A stretch of DNA of 64,000 nt, from positions 1-64,000 of the forward strand of contig NZ_WHMA01000017.1 of assembly GCF_010994375.1 (NCBI RefSeq), read 5' to 3'. The translations under genes and the position numbers were made by a program. This document shows positions 46,260 to 56,139 of this stretch, piece after piece (position 1 is the stretch's first letter; each line of letters begins with the position of its first letter). This stretch comes from Halomonas sp. NO4. Lineage in GTDB: Bacteria > Pseudomonadota > Gammaproteobacteria > Pseudomonadales > Halomonadaceae. Below the pieces are notes generated by a model. That model had not been told where the DNA came from, did no database searches, and saw only the letters and a program-made list of their open reading frames with translations.

Positions 46260-48014
46260 TTAAAATTCTTCCCAATCCTCTTCGCCGACGGCTTCACGCC
46301 TGGCCGCCGGGCGGGGCTGGGGTTTGGGATCCACTGGTGCCGCCCGGCGCGACTCACGGGGAGCCGGCAGGCTGGCGGAAGTCGCCGCCGAACGGCTGCT
46401 CTCGCCTTCGCGAGTGCTCGGCGCGCGGCTCGCGGCCGGGGCGGCATGCTGAGCATCACTGGCCAGGCGGAAGACCGCCACCGCCCGCTCGAGCCGATTG
46501 GCCTGCTCTTCCAGCGAGGCGGCGGCAGCCGAGGCCTCCTGAACCAGCGACGCATTCTGCTGCGTCACCTGGTCCATCTGCTCGACGGCATGGCTGACCT
46601 GCTCGATGCCGTCGCTCTGCTCCTGCGAGGCTGCCGAGATCTCGTCCATGATATCGGTCACGCGGCGCACGGCCTGGACCACCTCCTGCATGGTCTCGCC
46701 GGCATCACGCACCAGCAGCGAGCCATCCTTGATCTGAGTGACGGACTCGTCGATCAGCGTCTTGATCTCCTTGGCCGCCGTGGCGCTGCGGCTGGCCAGG
46801 TTGCGCACCTCGCCGGCCACCACGGCGAAGCCGCGGCCCTGCTCGCCGGCCCGCGCAGCCTCCACCGAGGCATTGAGGGCCAGGATGTTGGTCTGGAAAG
46901 CGATGGAGTCGATCATCCCGGTGATGTCGCTGATCTTCTGGGAACTCGCGGAGATGCCGTCCATGGTGGTCACCACCCGGCCGACCACCTTGCCGCCGCG
47001 TTCGGCGGTGGTCGAGGCCTCCAGTGCCAGGCCACTCGCCTGGCGGGCGTTGTCGGCGTTCTGGCGCACCGTGGAGGTGAGCTCCTGCATGCTCGAGGCG
47101 GTCTCTTCCAGGGAGGCCGCCTGCTGCTCGGTGCGCGAGGAAAGATCGGCGTTGCCGCTGGCGATCTCACGGGTACCCACGTGGATGGAGTCGCTACTAG
47201 TGCGCACGTCGCCGACGATCCCAGTCAGGCTCTGCTGCATGCCGCGCATGGCGTTGAGCAGCCGTCCGATCTCGTTGCGCCCGCCCTCGGGGATGCGCGA
47301 GGTGAGATCGGCCTTGGCGATGGCGTCCAGGTTCTCGACGGCCACGTTGAGGGGACGAATCACCACGCTGCGCAACCCGAAATAAATCAGGCCGGCAACG
47401 ACAATAACGGCAACCAAAAGCCCCCACTCGATCCATGTGAACAATGTCGAGATTTCCTCGAGCTCTACCTTTAGCGCATCGCCACGCTCGCTGGCATAGC
47501 GCACGAATTCGGTCAACGTTTCCTCCTGAGCGGCTACCGGTTCGGCCATCTCCTCGCGCAGGACGTTGAACGCCGTGGTGTCCATCTGATCGAGTGCCGC
47601 ATGCTGGTCGTATGCCAGGTCGAGAACGGCCTGGAACGTCTCTTCGACTCGCGCCCCCAGCGCTTCGCCCTGCGAAGTACGGGGCACGGAAGCAAAGTCC
47701 GCGAAGCGCGCTTCGGCACGCTCCAGCTGGCCGAGAGCCGAGACCAGGCGGTCGTCTGCCTGGCCGCTGCGCCCCAGCATGAACATGTTGGAGGCCACTT
47801 CCAGGTCATAGAGAGCGCCACTAATCAGTCCATCGGCCCGGTTGATCTCGTTGAGCTGCGCGACATTGATCTGCTCGAGGGTGTCGAGCGTTTCTTGAGT
47901 CATGCGATCAGCCAGGATGCTGGTGACGATGGTGGCGAAAAATGCCAACAACAGCGTTGTCAAAGCCACGATCACTGCAGCACGGATGCTCAGATTGCGT
48001 AATAGACGGGACAT
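46260..48014 (-). CDS. Methyl-accepting chemotaxis protein, Tar/Tsr type
   Basis: 584 residues. First membrane helix about 10-30, a ~155-residue four-helix-bundle periplasmic domain ([20 protein letters not shown]), second helix about 190-210, HAMP, and a complete signalling hairpin with [20 protein letters not shown]. Ends DWEEF, a CheR-tether pentapeptide. Lies between cheB and cheY. Ligand unknown. Confidence 0.95.
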   Translation of the reverse strand: MSRLLRNLSIRAAVIVALTTLLLAFFATIVTSILADRMTQETLDTLEQINVAQLNEINRADGLISGALYDLEVASNMFMLGRSGQADDRLVSALGQLERAEARFADFASVPRTSQGEALGARVEETFQAVLDLAYDQHAALDQMDTTAFNVLREEMAEPVAAQEETLTEFVRYASERGDALKVELEEISTLFTWIEWGLLVAVIVVAGLIYFGLRSVVIRPLNVAVENLDAIAKADLTSRIPEGGRNEIGRLLNAMRGMQQSLTGIVGDVRTSSDSIHVGTREIASGNADLSSRTEQQAASLEETASSMQELTSTVRQNADNARQASGLALEASTTAERGGKVVGRVVTTMDGISASSQKISDITGMIDSIAFQTNILALNASVEAARAGEQGRGFAVVAGEVRNLASRSATAAKEIKTLIDESVTQIKDGSLLVRDAGETMQEVVQAVRRVTDIMDEISAASQEQSDGIEQVSHAVEQMDQVTQQNASLVQEASAAAASLEEQANRLERAVAVFRLASDAQHAAPAASRAPSTREGESSRSAATSASLPAPRESRRAAPVDPKPQPRPAARREAVGEEDWEEF

Positions 48015-48060
48015 GTAGCGCGGCTCCTAAAGCACGTTGCGATCAGGGGTGTAATGGAAA

Positions 48061-48068
48061 CTATCGGA
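48061..48068 (-). promoter_or_regulatory. Weak sigma-28 -10 candidate before the Tar/Tsr-type receptor
   Basis: TCCGATAG on the minus strand, 46 bases before the start, the same distance as in the better sigma-28 sites. The -35 region does not match, so this is tentative. Confidence 0.3.
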
Positions 48069-48083
48069 TATTGGTGAATGCCA

Positions 48084-49145
48084 TCATACCCGCTGCGCTC
48101 GGCCCGAAGCGGCTATCAGCGCCATCACCCGCTCGGGGATGTGCTCCAGCGACACCACCTCCTGCGCTCCGCCCAAGGCGATGGCTTCGCGCGGCATGCC
48201 GAAGACCACGCAGCTCGCCTCGTCCTGGGCAATGGTTGACGAGCCGGCCTGGCGCATTTCCACCAGGCCGGCGGCACCGTCCTTGCCCATGCCGGTGAGC
48301 AGCACGCCGATGGCGTTGCGGCCGGCCTGGGTCGCCGCCGAGTGGAAGAGCACATCCACCGAGGGGCGATGGCGATTGACCGGCGGCCCGTCGTCGAGGC
48401 GTGCCACGTAGTTGGCCCCGCTGCGCGCCAGCTTGAGGTGATGGTCACCGGGAGCGATGTAGGCGTGCCCCGGCAGCACCCGTTCGCCGTCGGTCGCCTC
48501 CTTGACGGTGATGCGACACAGCCGGTCGAGCCGCTCCGCGAAGGAGCGCGTGAAGCCGCCCGGCATGTGCTGGGTGATCAGGATCGCCGGGCTGTTGGCC
48601 GGCAGCGGCTCCAGCACCGCGCGGATCGCCTCGGTGCCGCCGGTGGAGGCGCCGATGATGATCAGCTTTTCGCTGGTGCTGATCGGCGCCTTGAGCCGCG
48701 CCGGGGCGGGTGTGTCGTGCTTGCGTGCCTGGCGCGGGCGCGACTTGGCGGCGGCGCGGATCTTCTCGGCGATGTCGTCGGCATACTCGCGCATGCCGCT
48801 GCGGATACCCAGCGACGGCTTGGCGACGAAGTCCAGGGCGCCCAGCTCCAGCGCGCGCAGGGTAATCTCGGAGCCCGCCTGGGTCAGCGACGACACCATC
48901 AGCACCGGCATGGGCCGCAGGCGCATCAGGCGCTCGAGGAAATCGAGGCCATCCATGCGCGGCATTTCCACATCCAGCGTCAGCACATCGGGGTTGTGGC
49001 GTTTGATCAGATCGCGGGCCACCAGCGGGTCCGGCGCCACGGCAACCACTTCCATGTCGGGCTGTTCGTTGATGATCTCGCTGAGCAGGTCGCGTATCAG
49101 GGCCGAATCATCGACGCACAGCACCTTGATCGGGTTCGATCCCAA
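48084..49145 (-). CDS. cheB: Chemoreceptor methylesterase CheB
   Basis: 353 residues from TTG at 49145 (AAGGAGG 6 bases upstream); the longer frame to 49451 has no coding character. N-terminal receiver with DDS and the phospho-acceptor in [11 protein letters not shown]-terminal esterase with Ser in GASTGGTEA, His in [10 protein letters not shown] and Asp in GMGKDGAAG. Removes methyl groups from, and deamidates, receptors. Confidence 0.95.
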   Translation of the reverse strand: MGSNPIKVLCVDDSALIRDLLSEIINEQPDMEVVAVAPDPLVARDLIKRHNPDVLTLDVEMPRMDGLDFLERLMRLRPMPVLMVSSLTQAGSEITLRALELGALDFVAKPSLGIRSGMREYADDIAEKIRAAAKSRPRQARKHDTPAPARLKAPISTSEKLIIIGASTGGTEAIRAVLEPLPANSPAILITQHMPGGFTRSFAERLDRLCRITVKEATDGERVLPGHAYIAPGDHHLKLARSGANYVARLDDGPPVNRHRPSVDVLFHSAATQAGRNAIGVLLTGMGKDGAAGLVEMRQAGSSTIAQDEASCVVFGMPREAIALGGAQEVVSLEHIPERVMALIAASGRAQRV

Positions 49146-49231
49146 GGCAAGCCTCCTTGTCTCCCGGGTCGCTGCCTGCAACCCAAGGCGAAATTGAACT
49201 AAGTGACCTATCGGCCAGGGCGGGGGTAACT

Positions 49232-50116
49232 TTAGCGGCCGCGATCGGCCAGGGTGTAGACGGTCTGCCCCCGCAGCCGGAACACCTCGGTGATGTAGGA
49301 GAAGTTCTCCGAGTGACCGGCGAACAGCAGACCGTCCGGCTTGAGCAGCGGCGCAAAGCGCTCGAGGATGCGCGCCTGGGTCTGCTTGTCGAAATAGATC
49401 ATGATGTTGCGGCAGAAGATGGCGTCGAAGGGCCCCTTCACCGGTGGCCACTGCGGCGCCAGCAGGTTGAGGGCATGGAACTCCACCAGATTGGCGGCTT
49501 CCGGCCTCAGCCGCGCCAGCCCCTCGTGGCGACCGCGCCCGCGCTGGAAGAAGCGCTTGACCCGCTCCTCGTCGAGCTTGTTGACCTGCTCCACCGGGTA
49601 GATGCCCGCCCGGGCCCGGTCCAGCGCATCGGTGTCGATGTCGGTGGCGATGACCCGGGCATCAGCGGCCCGCGCCCCCAGGGTCTCCATCAGGGTCATG
49701 GCGATGGAATAGGGCTCCTCGCCGGTGGAGGCGGCGGCACTCCACACGCACACCGCGTCGCGGCGCTCGCGGACATGCTCGGCGAGCAGCGGAAAGTGGT
49801 GCGCCTCGCGAAAGAAGGCGGTGAGGTTGGTGGTCAGCGCATTGGTGAACGCCTCCCACTCCCGTGCCTGGGGGTTCTGCGCCAGGCGCGCCAGGTAGTC
49901 GCTGAAGCGCGTCATCCCGTGATGGCGCAGCCGCTTGGCCAGCCGGCTGTAGACCATCTCACGCTTGTGCTCGGCCAGCACGATCCCCGCCCGCTCATAG
50001 ATCAGCTGACGGATGGTCGTGAAGTCCGTGTCGGTCAGGATGAGGTCGCGTTCCAGCTGACCTCCCCCTGACCATTGCCCCGAGTCGGGTGCCGGGCCTT
50101 CCACTGGCTGGGTCAA
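49232..50116 (-). CDS. cheR: Chemoreceptor methyltransferase CheR
   Basis: About 294 residues. N-terminal helical domain, SAM-binding domain ([29 protein letters not shown]), and a beta-subdomain of the type that binds WxxF pentapeptides. The start is uncertain: TTG at 50116 overlaps the stop of the preceding receptor gene (TTGA), while GTG at 50128 is also in frame but has its Shine-Dalgarno too close. Four of the five receptors in the window end in tethering peptides that this enzyme should recognise. Confidence 0.93.
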   Translation of the reverse strand: MTQPVEGPAPDSGQWSGGGQLERDLILTDTDFTTIRQLIYERAGIVLAEHKREMVYSRLAKRLRHHGMTRFSDYLARLAQNPQAREWEAFTNALTTNLTAFFREAHHFPLLAEHVRERRDAVCVWSAAASTGEEPYSIAMTLMETLGARAADARVIATDIDTDALDRARAGIYPVEQVNKLDEERVKRFFQRGRGRHEGLARLRPEAANLVEFHALNLLAPQWPPVKGPFDAIFCRNIMIYFDKQTQARILERFAPLLKPDGLLFAGHSENFSYITEVFRLRGQTVYTLADRGR

Positions 50117-52296
50117 AACGTTTCCCACTCCTCTTCAGCGGCCGCACGGTGGCGAGCCGGGCTCGGTTGATGCGTCACGGGCAGGGGGTCGCCCTGTACC
50201 TCGCGCGGTGCGTCGCGACGCGGACCACCGGCGTCGCGCCGCGACGTCGACGCGGGCACCTGCTCCACCCCCATGCCACGCATGCGGTAGACCTGCATGT
50301 CGCGGGCGAGCCGGGCCACCTGCGCCTGCAGTTCGCCGGCCGCGCGCGCGCTCTCCTGCACGCGACTCGCGTTCTGCTGGGTGACCTGGTCGAGTTCGGT
50401 GATCGCCTGGTTGATCTGCCCGATGCCGTTGCTCTGTTCCTCCGAAGCCGCGGTGATCTCGCCGATGATGTCGTTGACGCGAGTGGCGGTCTCCACCACC
50501 TCGACCATGGCGCTCTCGGCCTGCTGCACCCGGTCGGCGCCGCCCTGGATCTCGCCGTTGGTGCCGTCGATCAGCGCGCGGATCTCCTTGGCCGCCTCGG
50601 CGCTGCGCCCGGCCAGGCTGCGCACCTCGCCGGCCACCACCGCAAAGCCGCGGCCCTGCTCGCCGGCGCGCGCCGCTTCCACCGAGGCGTTGAGCGCCAG
50701 GATGTTGGTCTGGAAGGCGATGCCGTCGATCACCCCGATGATGTCCTTCATCTTGCGGGAGCTGGCGGTGATGCGCTCCATGCTCTGCACGACGCCATGC
50801 ATCAGCTCGCCGGTTTCCTGCATGCGCGTGGCATTGTCCATGGCCAGGCCGCTGGCCTGACGGGCGTTGTCGCTGTTCTGCTGCACCGTGGTGGTCATCT
50901 CCTCGGTGCTGGAGGCGGTCTGCTGCAGCGAGGCCGCCTGCTGCTCGGTGCGCGAGGCGAGTGCGTCGTTGCCGTCGGCGATCGACTGACTGGCGGGTGC
51001 GACGATCTCGACGCCCTGCTTCACGCCCAGGGTGGTGTTGTAGAGGCTGTGGCGCATGATGCCGAGGGTGGCCATCAGCCGGCCGAACTCGTCATTCTTG
51101 AGCTTGGGCACCGTGGTGGCGAGATTGCCCGAGGCGATCTGCAGGGCGATGTTGCCTGCCCGCTTGAGCGGTCGGTTGATCGACGCCATGATCCAGCTGC
51201 CCAGTGCAATCAGCACGAGGAAACCGATCACCAGAAAGACGGACTGGCCGATCAGGATCTGCTGCTGGCCCTGCTCGGCCGCTTCCGACATGGCCAGGGC
51301 CGCCTGGCGCTTCTGCTCGATGAGTTCGTTGACCGTGCCGCTGAGCTCGGCGCCCTGAGCCCGCAGCGGCGCCACGTCGTTGTTGAGCGCCGTGAAGGTA
51401 TCCAGGGAATCCTCGGAGGCCAGGGCGTCGCGCATATCGGCGAGCCCCTCGTCGAGGTAGGTCGTGAGTGCCGCGCCGAAGCGATCGGCCAGCGCGGTGG
51501 CATTGACGTCACGCTCTCGGTACTGGCTCCACAGATCACGCAGGCGCGTGATGGTGTCGTCGAGCGCCGCGGCATGCTCCGCGCGGGCGGAGAGGATCTC
51601 CATGCGGTCCTGGCTGCCCACCCGCTGGTGTCCTTCTGTCACCAGCTGGCCGATCTGCTGCAGGCGGATGACGTCCTGCAGGCCATCGCGGTTGAGCTCG
51701 TTGACGCGTTCGCCAGACACTTGCAGGCTGAAGAGCCCGACGCCACTGCTCACGGCGAGCATCAGCAGCGGCACCAGGGTCATCAGCACCAGCTTGGCGC
51801 GAATGCTGCCCAGGTTGAGGCGCGACCACCAGCCGACGACACCGCGACGCGTCACCTGGCCGCGGTGCACCGCGAGGCCGCTCCCCTTGGCCTCGCGCAT
51901 ACGCGCATACTGCCTGTCGGCGCGCGCCACCGCTTCGGGGTCGGCCTTGGTGCGCACCGAGGTGTAGCCCAGGCACTCGCCATCCTCGACGATCGGCGTC
52001 ACCGTGGCCTGGACCCAGTAGTGGTCGCCGTTCTTGCAGCGATTCTTGACCACCCCCTGCCAGCTGTCGCCCTTCTGGAGCGTCGCCCAGAGATCGTCGA
52101 ACACCGCCTCCGGCATGTCGGGATGCCGCACGATGTTGTGCGGCGAACCCACCAGTTCATCCCAGCTGAAGCCGCTGACCTCGATGAACCCGGAGTTGGC
52201 GTAGGTGATCCGTCCCTTAAGGTCGGTCCGCGAGATCAGCAGGTGTTCTGTCTCGAGGGGGAATTCCCGCTGGGTGACGGGCTGATTGTTGCGCAT
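50113..52296 (-). CDS. Aer-like PAS chemoreceptor with periplasmic helical domain
   Basis: 727 residues. A cytoplasmic N-terminal PAS domain (about 20-120; ITYANSGFIEVSGF, HNIVRHPDMP, KNGDHYWVQA) of the Aer type, which in E. coli binds FAD for aerotaxis. It then has membrane helices near 172-192 and 366-388 enclosing ~170 periplasmic residues of four-helix type, unlike Aer, whose two helices form a tight hairpin. HAMP and the signalling domain follow ([20 protein letters not shown]). Ends EWETF. AGGAG before ATG. Possibly combines energy sensing inside with a second input outside. Confidence 0.92.
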   Translation of the reverse strand: MRNNQPVTQREFPLETEHLLISRTDLKGRITYANSGFIEVSGFSWDELVGSPHNIVRHPDMPEAVFDDLWATLQKGDSWQGVVKNRCKNGDHYWVQATVTPIVEDGECLGYTSVRTKADPEAVARADRQYARMREAKGSGLAVHRGQVTRRGVVGWWSRLNLGSIRAKLVLMTLVPLLMLAVSSGVGLFSLQVSGERVNELNRDGLQDVIRLQQIGQLVTEGHQRVGSQDRMEILSARAEHAAALDDTITRLRDLWSQYRERDVNATALADRFGAALTTYLDEGLADMRDALASEDSLDTFTALNNDVAPLRAQGAELSGTVNELIEQKRQAALAMSEAAEQGQQQILIGQSVFLVIGFLVLIALGSWIMASINRPLKRAGNIALQIASGNLATTVPKLKNDEFGRLMATLGIMRHSLYNTTLGVKQGVEIVAPASQSIADGNDALASRTEQQAASLQQTASSTEEMTTTVQQNSDNARQASGLAMDNATRMQETGELMHGVVQSMERITASSRKMKDIIGVIDGIAFQTNILALNASVEAARAGEQGRGFAVVAGEVRSLAGRSAEAAKEIRALIDGTNGEIQGGADRVQQAESAMVEVVETATRVNDIIGEITAASEEQSNGIGQINQAITELDQVTQQNASRVQESARAAGELQAQVARLARDMQVYRMRGMGVEQVPASTSRRDAGGPRRDAPREVQGDPLPVTHQPSPARHRAAAEEEWETF

Positions 52297-52449
52297 GTGT
52301 TCTCCTGCTCTTCTTCTTGCCCCTCGTTCTCAAGCGAGCCATGGCGATGTGCCTGCGCAAGAGAGTCCGTCAGAGGGAGCCGGCGTGGTGCAATTTTTTT
52401 ATAGTGTCGTGATGGCGACGTGACACGGCCGATACGAGCCGCTAGGCAC

Positions 52450-53820
52450 TCAGAAGGAGGCCCACTCCTCTTCCTCGTCGACTTTTTCTTCCCCCTTGCG
52501 GGCGACGCTGCGTGTCGCCGGCAAGGCCGGCGCCGCCCGGCGCCGATCGGCGGGTCGGGGATCGATAGCGGCGGCTTCCCCCCGGGGCTCGTCGCGATTC
52601 GCCGCGGGCGCTTCCGAGGTGGCGTCCCGCGCCGACTCGCCGGCCAGGCGGAAGCGCATCACCGCGTCGCGCAGGCGGGCCGCCTCGGCTTCGAGCTGGG
52701 TGGCCGCGGTGGCGGCCTGCTGCACCAGGGCGGCGTTCTGCTGGGTCACCTCGTCCATCTGGGTGACGGCCTGGTTGACCTGCCCGATGCCGCTGCTCTG
52801 CTCCTGGGAGGCGGAGGCGATCTCGTCCATGATGTCGCTGACGCGCTGCACGGCCTCGACGATCTCGGTCATGGTCTTGCCCGCCTTGTCGACGCGCTGG
52901 GTACCCACATCGACGCGCTTGAGCGAAGCCTCGATCAGGGTGCGGATCTCGCCGGCGGCGTTGGCGCTGCGTCCGGCCAGATTGCGCACCTCCTGGGCGA
53001 CCACGGCGAAACCGCGCCCGTGCTCGCCGGCCCGTGCGGCTTCCACCGAGGCGTTCAGCGCCAGGATGTTGGTCTGGAAGGCGATGTTGTCGATCACCTC
53101 GATGATGTCCGACATCTGGTGCGAGCTCTGGTTGATCTCGTGCATGGTGGAGACGACCTCCCCCACCACCTCACCGCCCTGCTGGGCCGTGCGCGAGGCC
53201 TCGGCGGCCAGCTGGCTGGCCTGGCGAGCATTGTCGGCGTTGTGCTCCACCGTCGAGGCGAGCTGCTCCATGCTCGACGCCGTCTCGGCCAGCGAGGCGG
53301 CCTGCTGCTCGGTGCGCGACGAGAGCTCGCTGTTGCCCTGGGCGATATCCTGTGAGCCCAGGTAGATGCCCTCGCTGCTGCCACGCACCGAGCCCACCGT
53401 GGCGGAGAGGCCGTCCTGCATGTGCTTCAGGGAATTGAACAGACGACCGATCTCGTTGCTGCCGCGTTCCTCCACCGGCTGGGAGAGATCGCCCTGGGCC
53501 AGGCCCTCGAAGTAGCCGACGAGGCGCGCCAGCGGCTTGAGCACGTTGACGGTGATGCCCCACATCACGATCGCCATGACCAGGGCGGAGCCGATCAGGA
53601 TGGCGATGATGCCTAGGCGCATCCAGTCGGCGATTTCCGCGTAGGATTGCGACAGGGCGAGGCCCGTCTCGCCGGCTTCGGGAGCAATGTCGGCGACGGC
53701 ATTGGTGCCGATGTGCAGGGCGTAGAGCCCCAGGCCGCTGAGCAGCACGATCATGCCGGCGAAGAACACCAGCACCAGACTCCAGCTGACCCGGACGGTC
53801 ATGTTGTCGAGAAGCTTCAC
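52450..53820 (-). CDS. Methyl-accepting chemotaxis protein with minimal periplasmic loop
   Basis: 456 residues, GTG start with AGGGA 6 bases upstream. Membrane helices at about 12-34 and 68-90 leave only ~33 residues outside, far too few for a ligand-binding domain. HAMP and the signalling domain ([20 protein letters not shown]) are complete, and the protein ends EEWASF, a tether-like peptide. It must sense through the membrane, through cytoplasmic input, or through a partner receptor. Confidence 0.92.
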   Translation of the reverse strand: MKLLDNMTVRVSWSLVLVFFAGMIVLLSGLGLYALHIGTNAVADIAPEAGETGLALSQSYAEIADWMRLGIIAILIGSALVMAIVMWGITVNVLKPLARLVGYFEGLAQGDLSQPVEERGSNEIGRLFNSLKHMQDGLSATVGSVRGSSEGIYLGSQDIAQGNSELSSRTEQQAASLAETASSMEQLASTVEHNADNARQASQLAAEASRTAQQGGEVVGEVVSTMHEINQSSHQMSDIIEVIDNIAFQTNILALNASVEAARAGEHGRGFAVVAQEVRNLAGRSANAAGEIRTLIEASLKRVDVGTQRVDKAGKTMTEIVEAVQRVSDIMDEIASASQEQSSGIGQVNQAVTQMDEVTQQNAALVQQAATAATQLEAEAARLRDAVMRFRLAGESARDATSEAPAANRDEPRGEAAAIDPRPADRRRAAPALPATRSVARKGEEKVDEEEEWASF

Positions 53821-53858
53821 GTCATTCCCTCATGATCGACAGGCACGCAGCCTGATGG

Positions 53859-53893
53859 TTATCGGTATGCACCCGGCCGCGAGCGCGACCGGG
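53859..53893 (-). promoter_or_regulatory. Hairpin and sigma-28-like -10 between two receptor genes
   Basis: A 10-pair stem (one G-T pair) CCCGGCCGCG / CGCGACCGGG at 53872-53893 follows the stop of the CACHE receptor gene, and directly behind it on the minus strand is ACCGATAA (53866-53859), 38 bases before the next start. The -35 position falls inside the hairpin and does not match consensus, so the promoter is tentative. Confidence 0.3.
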
Positions 53894-53903
53894 CGCATCG
53901 GTC

Positions 53904-55553
53904 TCAGGCTTCGGCCGGCTCGCGGTGTGACGCCCAGGCATCCTCGTGGCGGCGCGCGCTGGCATCGGCCAGCCGGGGCGGCTTGGGGTCGATGGCCGCC
54001 GGTGATGCCGCCACCCCGGGGACGCGGAAGTGCGCCACCTGCTGGGTCAACCGCCAGCTCTGCTCGCGCAGGCGCTGGGTGGCGCTGTTGCTGCTCTGCA
54101 CCAGACCCGCATTCTGCTGGGTCATCTGATCCATCTGGGTGACGGCCTGGTTGACCTGCTCGATGCCGCTGCTCTGCTCCACGGAGGCGGACGAGATCTC
54201 GGCGACGAGGGTGCTGAGTTGGGTGATGTCGCGCACCATGCCCTGGATCACCTGCCCCGTCTCGCGCACCAGTTGGCTGCCGTTGGTGACCTGACCGTCG
54301 GCTTTCTCGATCAGGGCCTTGATCTCCTGAGCGGCCTCGGCACTGCGACTGGCCAGCTTGCGCACTTCCTCGGCCACCACGGCAAAGCCCCGCCCGTGCT
54401 CGCCGGCACGCGCCGCCTCGACAGAGGCGTTGAGCGCCAGGATGTTGGTCTGGAAGGCGATCGCCTCGATGGTGTCGACGATGCCGGTCATCTGCACGGC
54501 GCTGTCGTTGATGCTCGACATCGCCGCGATGACGTTCTCCATCGCCTCGCTGCCGCGCTTGGCGCTCTGCTCGGTATTGCCGGCCAGTTGGCGGGCCTGA
54601 TCAGCATGCTCGGCGTTCTGCTTCACCGTCTGGGTGAGCTGCTCCATGCTGGAGGCGGTCTCCTCCAGCGAGGCCGCCTGCTCTTCGGTGCGAGTGGCCA
54701 GTTCGTCATTGACGGCGACGATGCTCTCCACCTCGTGGTCGACCTCGTCCGCCCGGCGGTTGATCTCGCCGATGGTGGATGCCAGCGAGCCGCGCATGCG
54801 GTCGATATGGTAGAGCAGGCTGCTGTCGTCGCCCTTGCGCAGCGCCACGTCCGAGACCAGATCGCCGTCGGCGATATGGCCGACGAACTCGGCCGCCGTG
54901 CGCGGCTCCCCGCCGAGGCGACGGGCGATGTCGCGGAACACGGCACCGATCAGCAGCGTCAGCGGCAGCCCGATGACCACCAGCCGCACCAGACTCCAGG
55001 TCAACGTGGAAAAGAAGGCCGCGTTGATGTCGTTGACGTAGACGCCGGTGCCCACGACCCAACCCCAGTCGGCATGGTATTCGTGGAAGGAAGTCTTCTT
55101 GGCCAGCGAGTCCTGCTCCTCGTGGGCCCACAGGTAGCTGACGAAACCGTCGTCGTTCCGTACCGATTCATAGAACTCGCGGAACAGGTAGCGCCCCTCG
55201 TCGCTCTGGTAGTCACCGACGAAGGTGCCCACGGGGAGACGCGGGTGAGCCAGCAGCTCGTAGTCCTCGTTGAAGACATAGACGTAGCCGCGCCCCTCGT
55301 CATAGGTCATGTCGCGCACCACGCTGGCGGCCTGGGTCTTGGCCTCGCTCTCGTCGAGTTCGCCGGCCTCGACCCGCTGGGTGTACCCCTCGATGGCGTT
55401 CATCGCCATGTCGATGTAGTCGGTGAGTGCGGTCTTGCGCTCCTCGATCATGATCTGGCGATTCTCCCAGGCTCCCCAGGCGACCAGCAGGATCATCGCC
55501 AGCCAGATGAAGGCGAACGAGCCCCACAGTTTCTGCATCGTCGTCAGTTTCAA
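53904..55553 (-). CDS. Methyl-accepting chemotaxis protein with single-CACHE sensor
   Basis: 549 residues from TTG at 55553 (AGGGGG 7 bases upstream); GTG at 55583 is in frame but less likely. Membrane helix about 7-27, an sCACHE_2-like periplasmic domain ([37 protein letters not shown]), a second helix about 178-198, HAMP-like segment and signalling domain. Unlike the other four receptors here it ends in REPAEA, with no WxxF tether, so it should rely on neighbours for adaptation. The sCACHE family often binds small organic acids. Confidence 0.93.
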   Translation of the reverse strand: MKLTTMQKLWGSFAFIWLAMILLVAWGAWENRQIMIEERKTALTDYIDMAMNAIEGYTQRVEAGELDESEAKTQAASVVRDMTYDEGRGYVYVFNEDYELLAHPRLPVGTFVGDYQSDEGRYLFREFYESVRNDDGFVSYLWAHEEQDSLAKKTSFHEYHADWGWVVGTGVYVNDINAAFFSTLTWSLVRLVVIGLPLTLLIGAVFRDIARRLGGEPRTAAEFVGHIADGDLVSDVALRKGDDSSLLYHIDRMRGSLASTIGEINRRADEVDHEVESIVAVNDELATRTEEQAASLEETASSMEQLTQTVKQNAEHADQARQLAGNTEQSAKRGSEAMENVIAAMSSINDSAVQMTGIVDTIEAIAFQTNILALNASVEAARAGEHGRGFAVVAEEVRKLASRSAEAAQEIKALIEKADGQVTNGSQLVRETGQVIQGMVRDITQLSTLVAEISSASVEQSSGIEQVNQAVTQMDQMTQQNAGLVQSSNSATQRLREQSWRLTQQVAHFRVPGVAASPAAIDPKPPRLADASARRHEDAWASHREPAEA

Positions 55554-55616
55554 CTTACAACCCCCTGTTTCCAAACGGCTCACTGGCGCTGTTTGTGCTT
55601 ATTCTAAAGTAGCCGG

Positions 55617-55642
55617 GCAAATGAAACTTGGCCCCGGCCAAG
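55617..55642 (-). terminator. Terminator after cheW
   Basis: Palindromic stem CTTGGCC-CC-GGCCAAG followed on the minus strand by TTTCATTT, two bases after the cheW stop. It would separate motAB-cheAW from the receptor genes behind it. Confidence 0.6.
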
Positions 55643-55644
55643 AC

Positions 55645-56139
55645 TCACTCGGCCACCTTCTCGACCAGGGCCATCTCGTCGCTGGTGAGCAGCTTGTCGA
55701 TGTCGACGATCACCAGCATGCGGTCGTCGAGGCTGCCCAGGCCGCTGAGGAAGTCGGAAGAGAGGGTCACGCCGAACTCGGGCGCCGGCTTGATCTGGTC
55801 CGGCGACAGGGTCATGACGTCGGAAACGCCGTCGACGACGATACCCACGATGCGGTCCTCGACGTTGACCACGATGACCACGGTCTGGCCGCCGTACTCG
55901 ACCTTGTCGAGATGGAACTTGATGCGCAGGTCGACGATGGGCACGATCACGCCGCGCAGGTTGGTCACGCCCTTGATGAAGTCGGGAGTGTTGGCGATGC
56001 GAGTGACGTTCTCGTAGCCGCGGATCTCCTGCACCTTGAGGATGTCGATGGCGTACTCTTCGTCGCCCAGCGAGAAGACCAGGAACTCGCTGTTTTGCGC
56101 TTCTGCCGTGGCCATGGCGGCATCGGTCGTTTGATTCAT
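55645..56139 (-). CDS. cheW: Chemotaxis coupling protein CheW
   Basis: 164 residues of CheW fold ([40 protein letters not shown]). Links CheA to the receptors. Start overlaps the cheA stop (ATGA). Confidence 0.97.
   Translation of the reverse strand: MNQTTDAAMATAEAQNSEFLVFSLGDEEYAIDILKVQEIRGYENVTRIANTPDFIKGVTNLRGVIVPIVDLRIKFHLDKVEYGGQTVVIVVNVEDRIVGIVVDGVSDVMTLSPDQIKPAPEFGVTLSSDFLSGLGSLDDRMLVIVDIDKLLTSDEMALVEKVAE

Noticed and set aside
52428-52435. GCCGATAC on the plus strand
   Set aside because: No -35 match and no plus-strand gene behind it.
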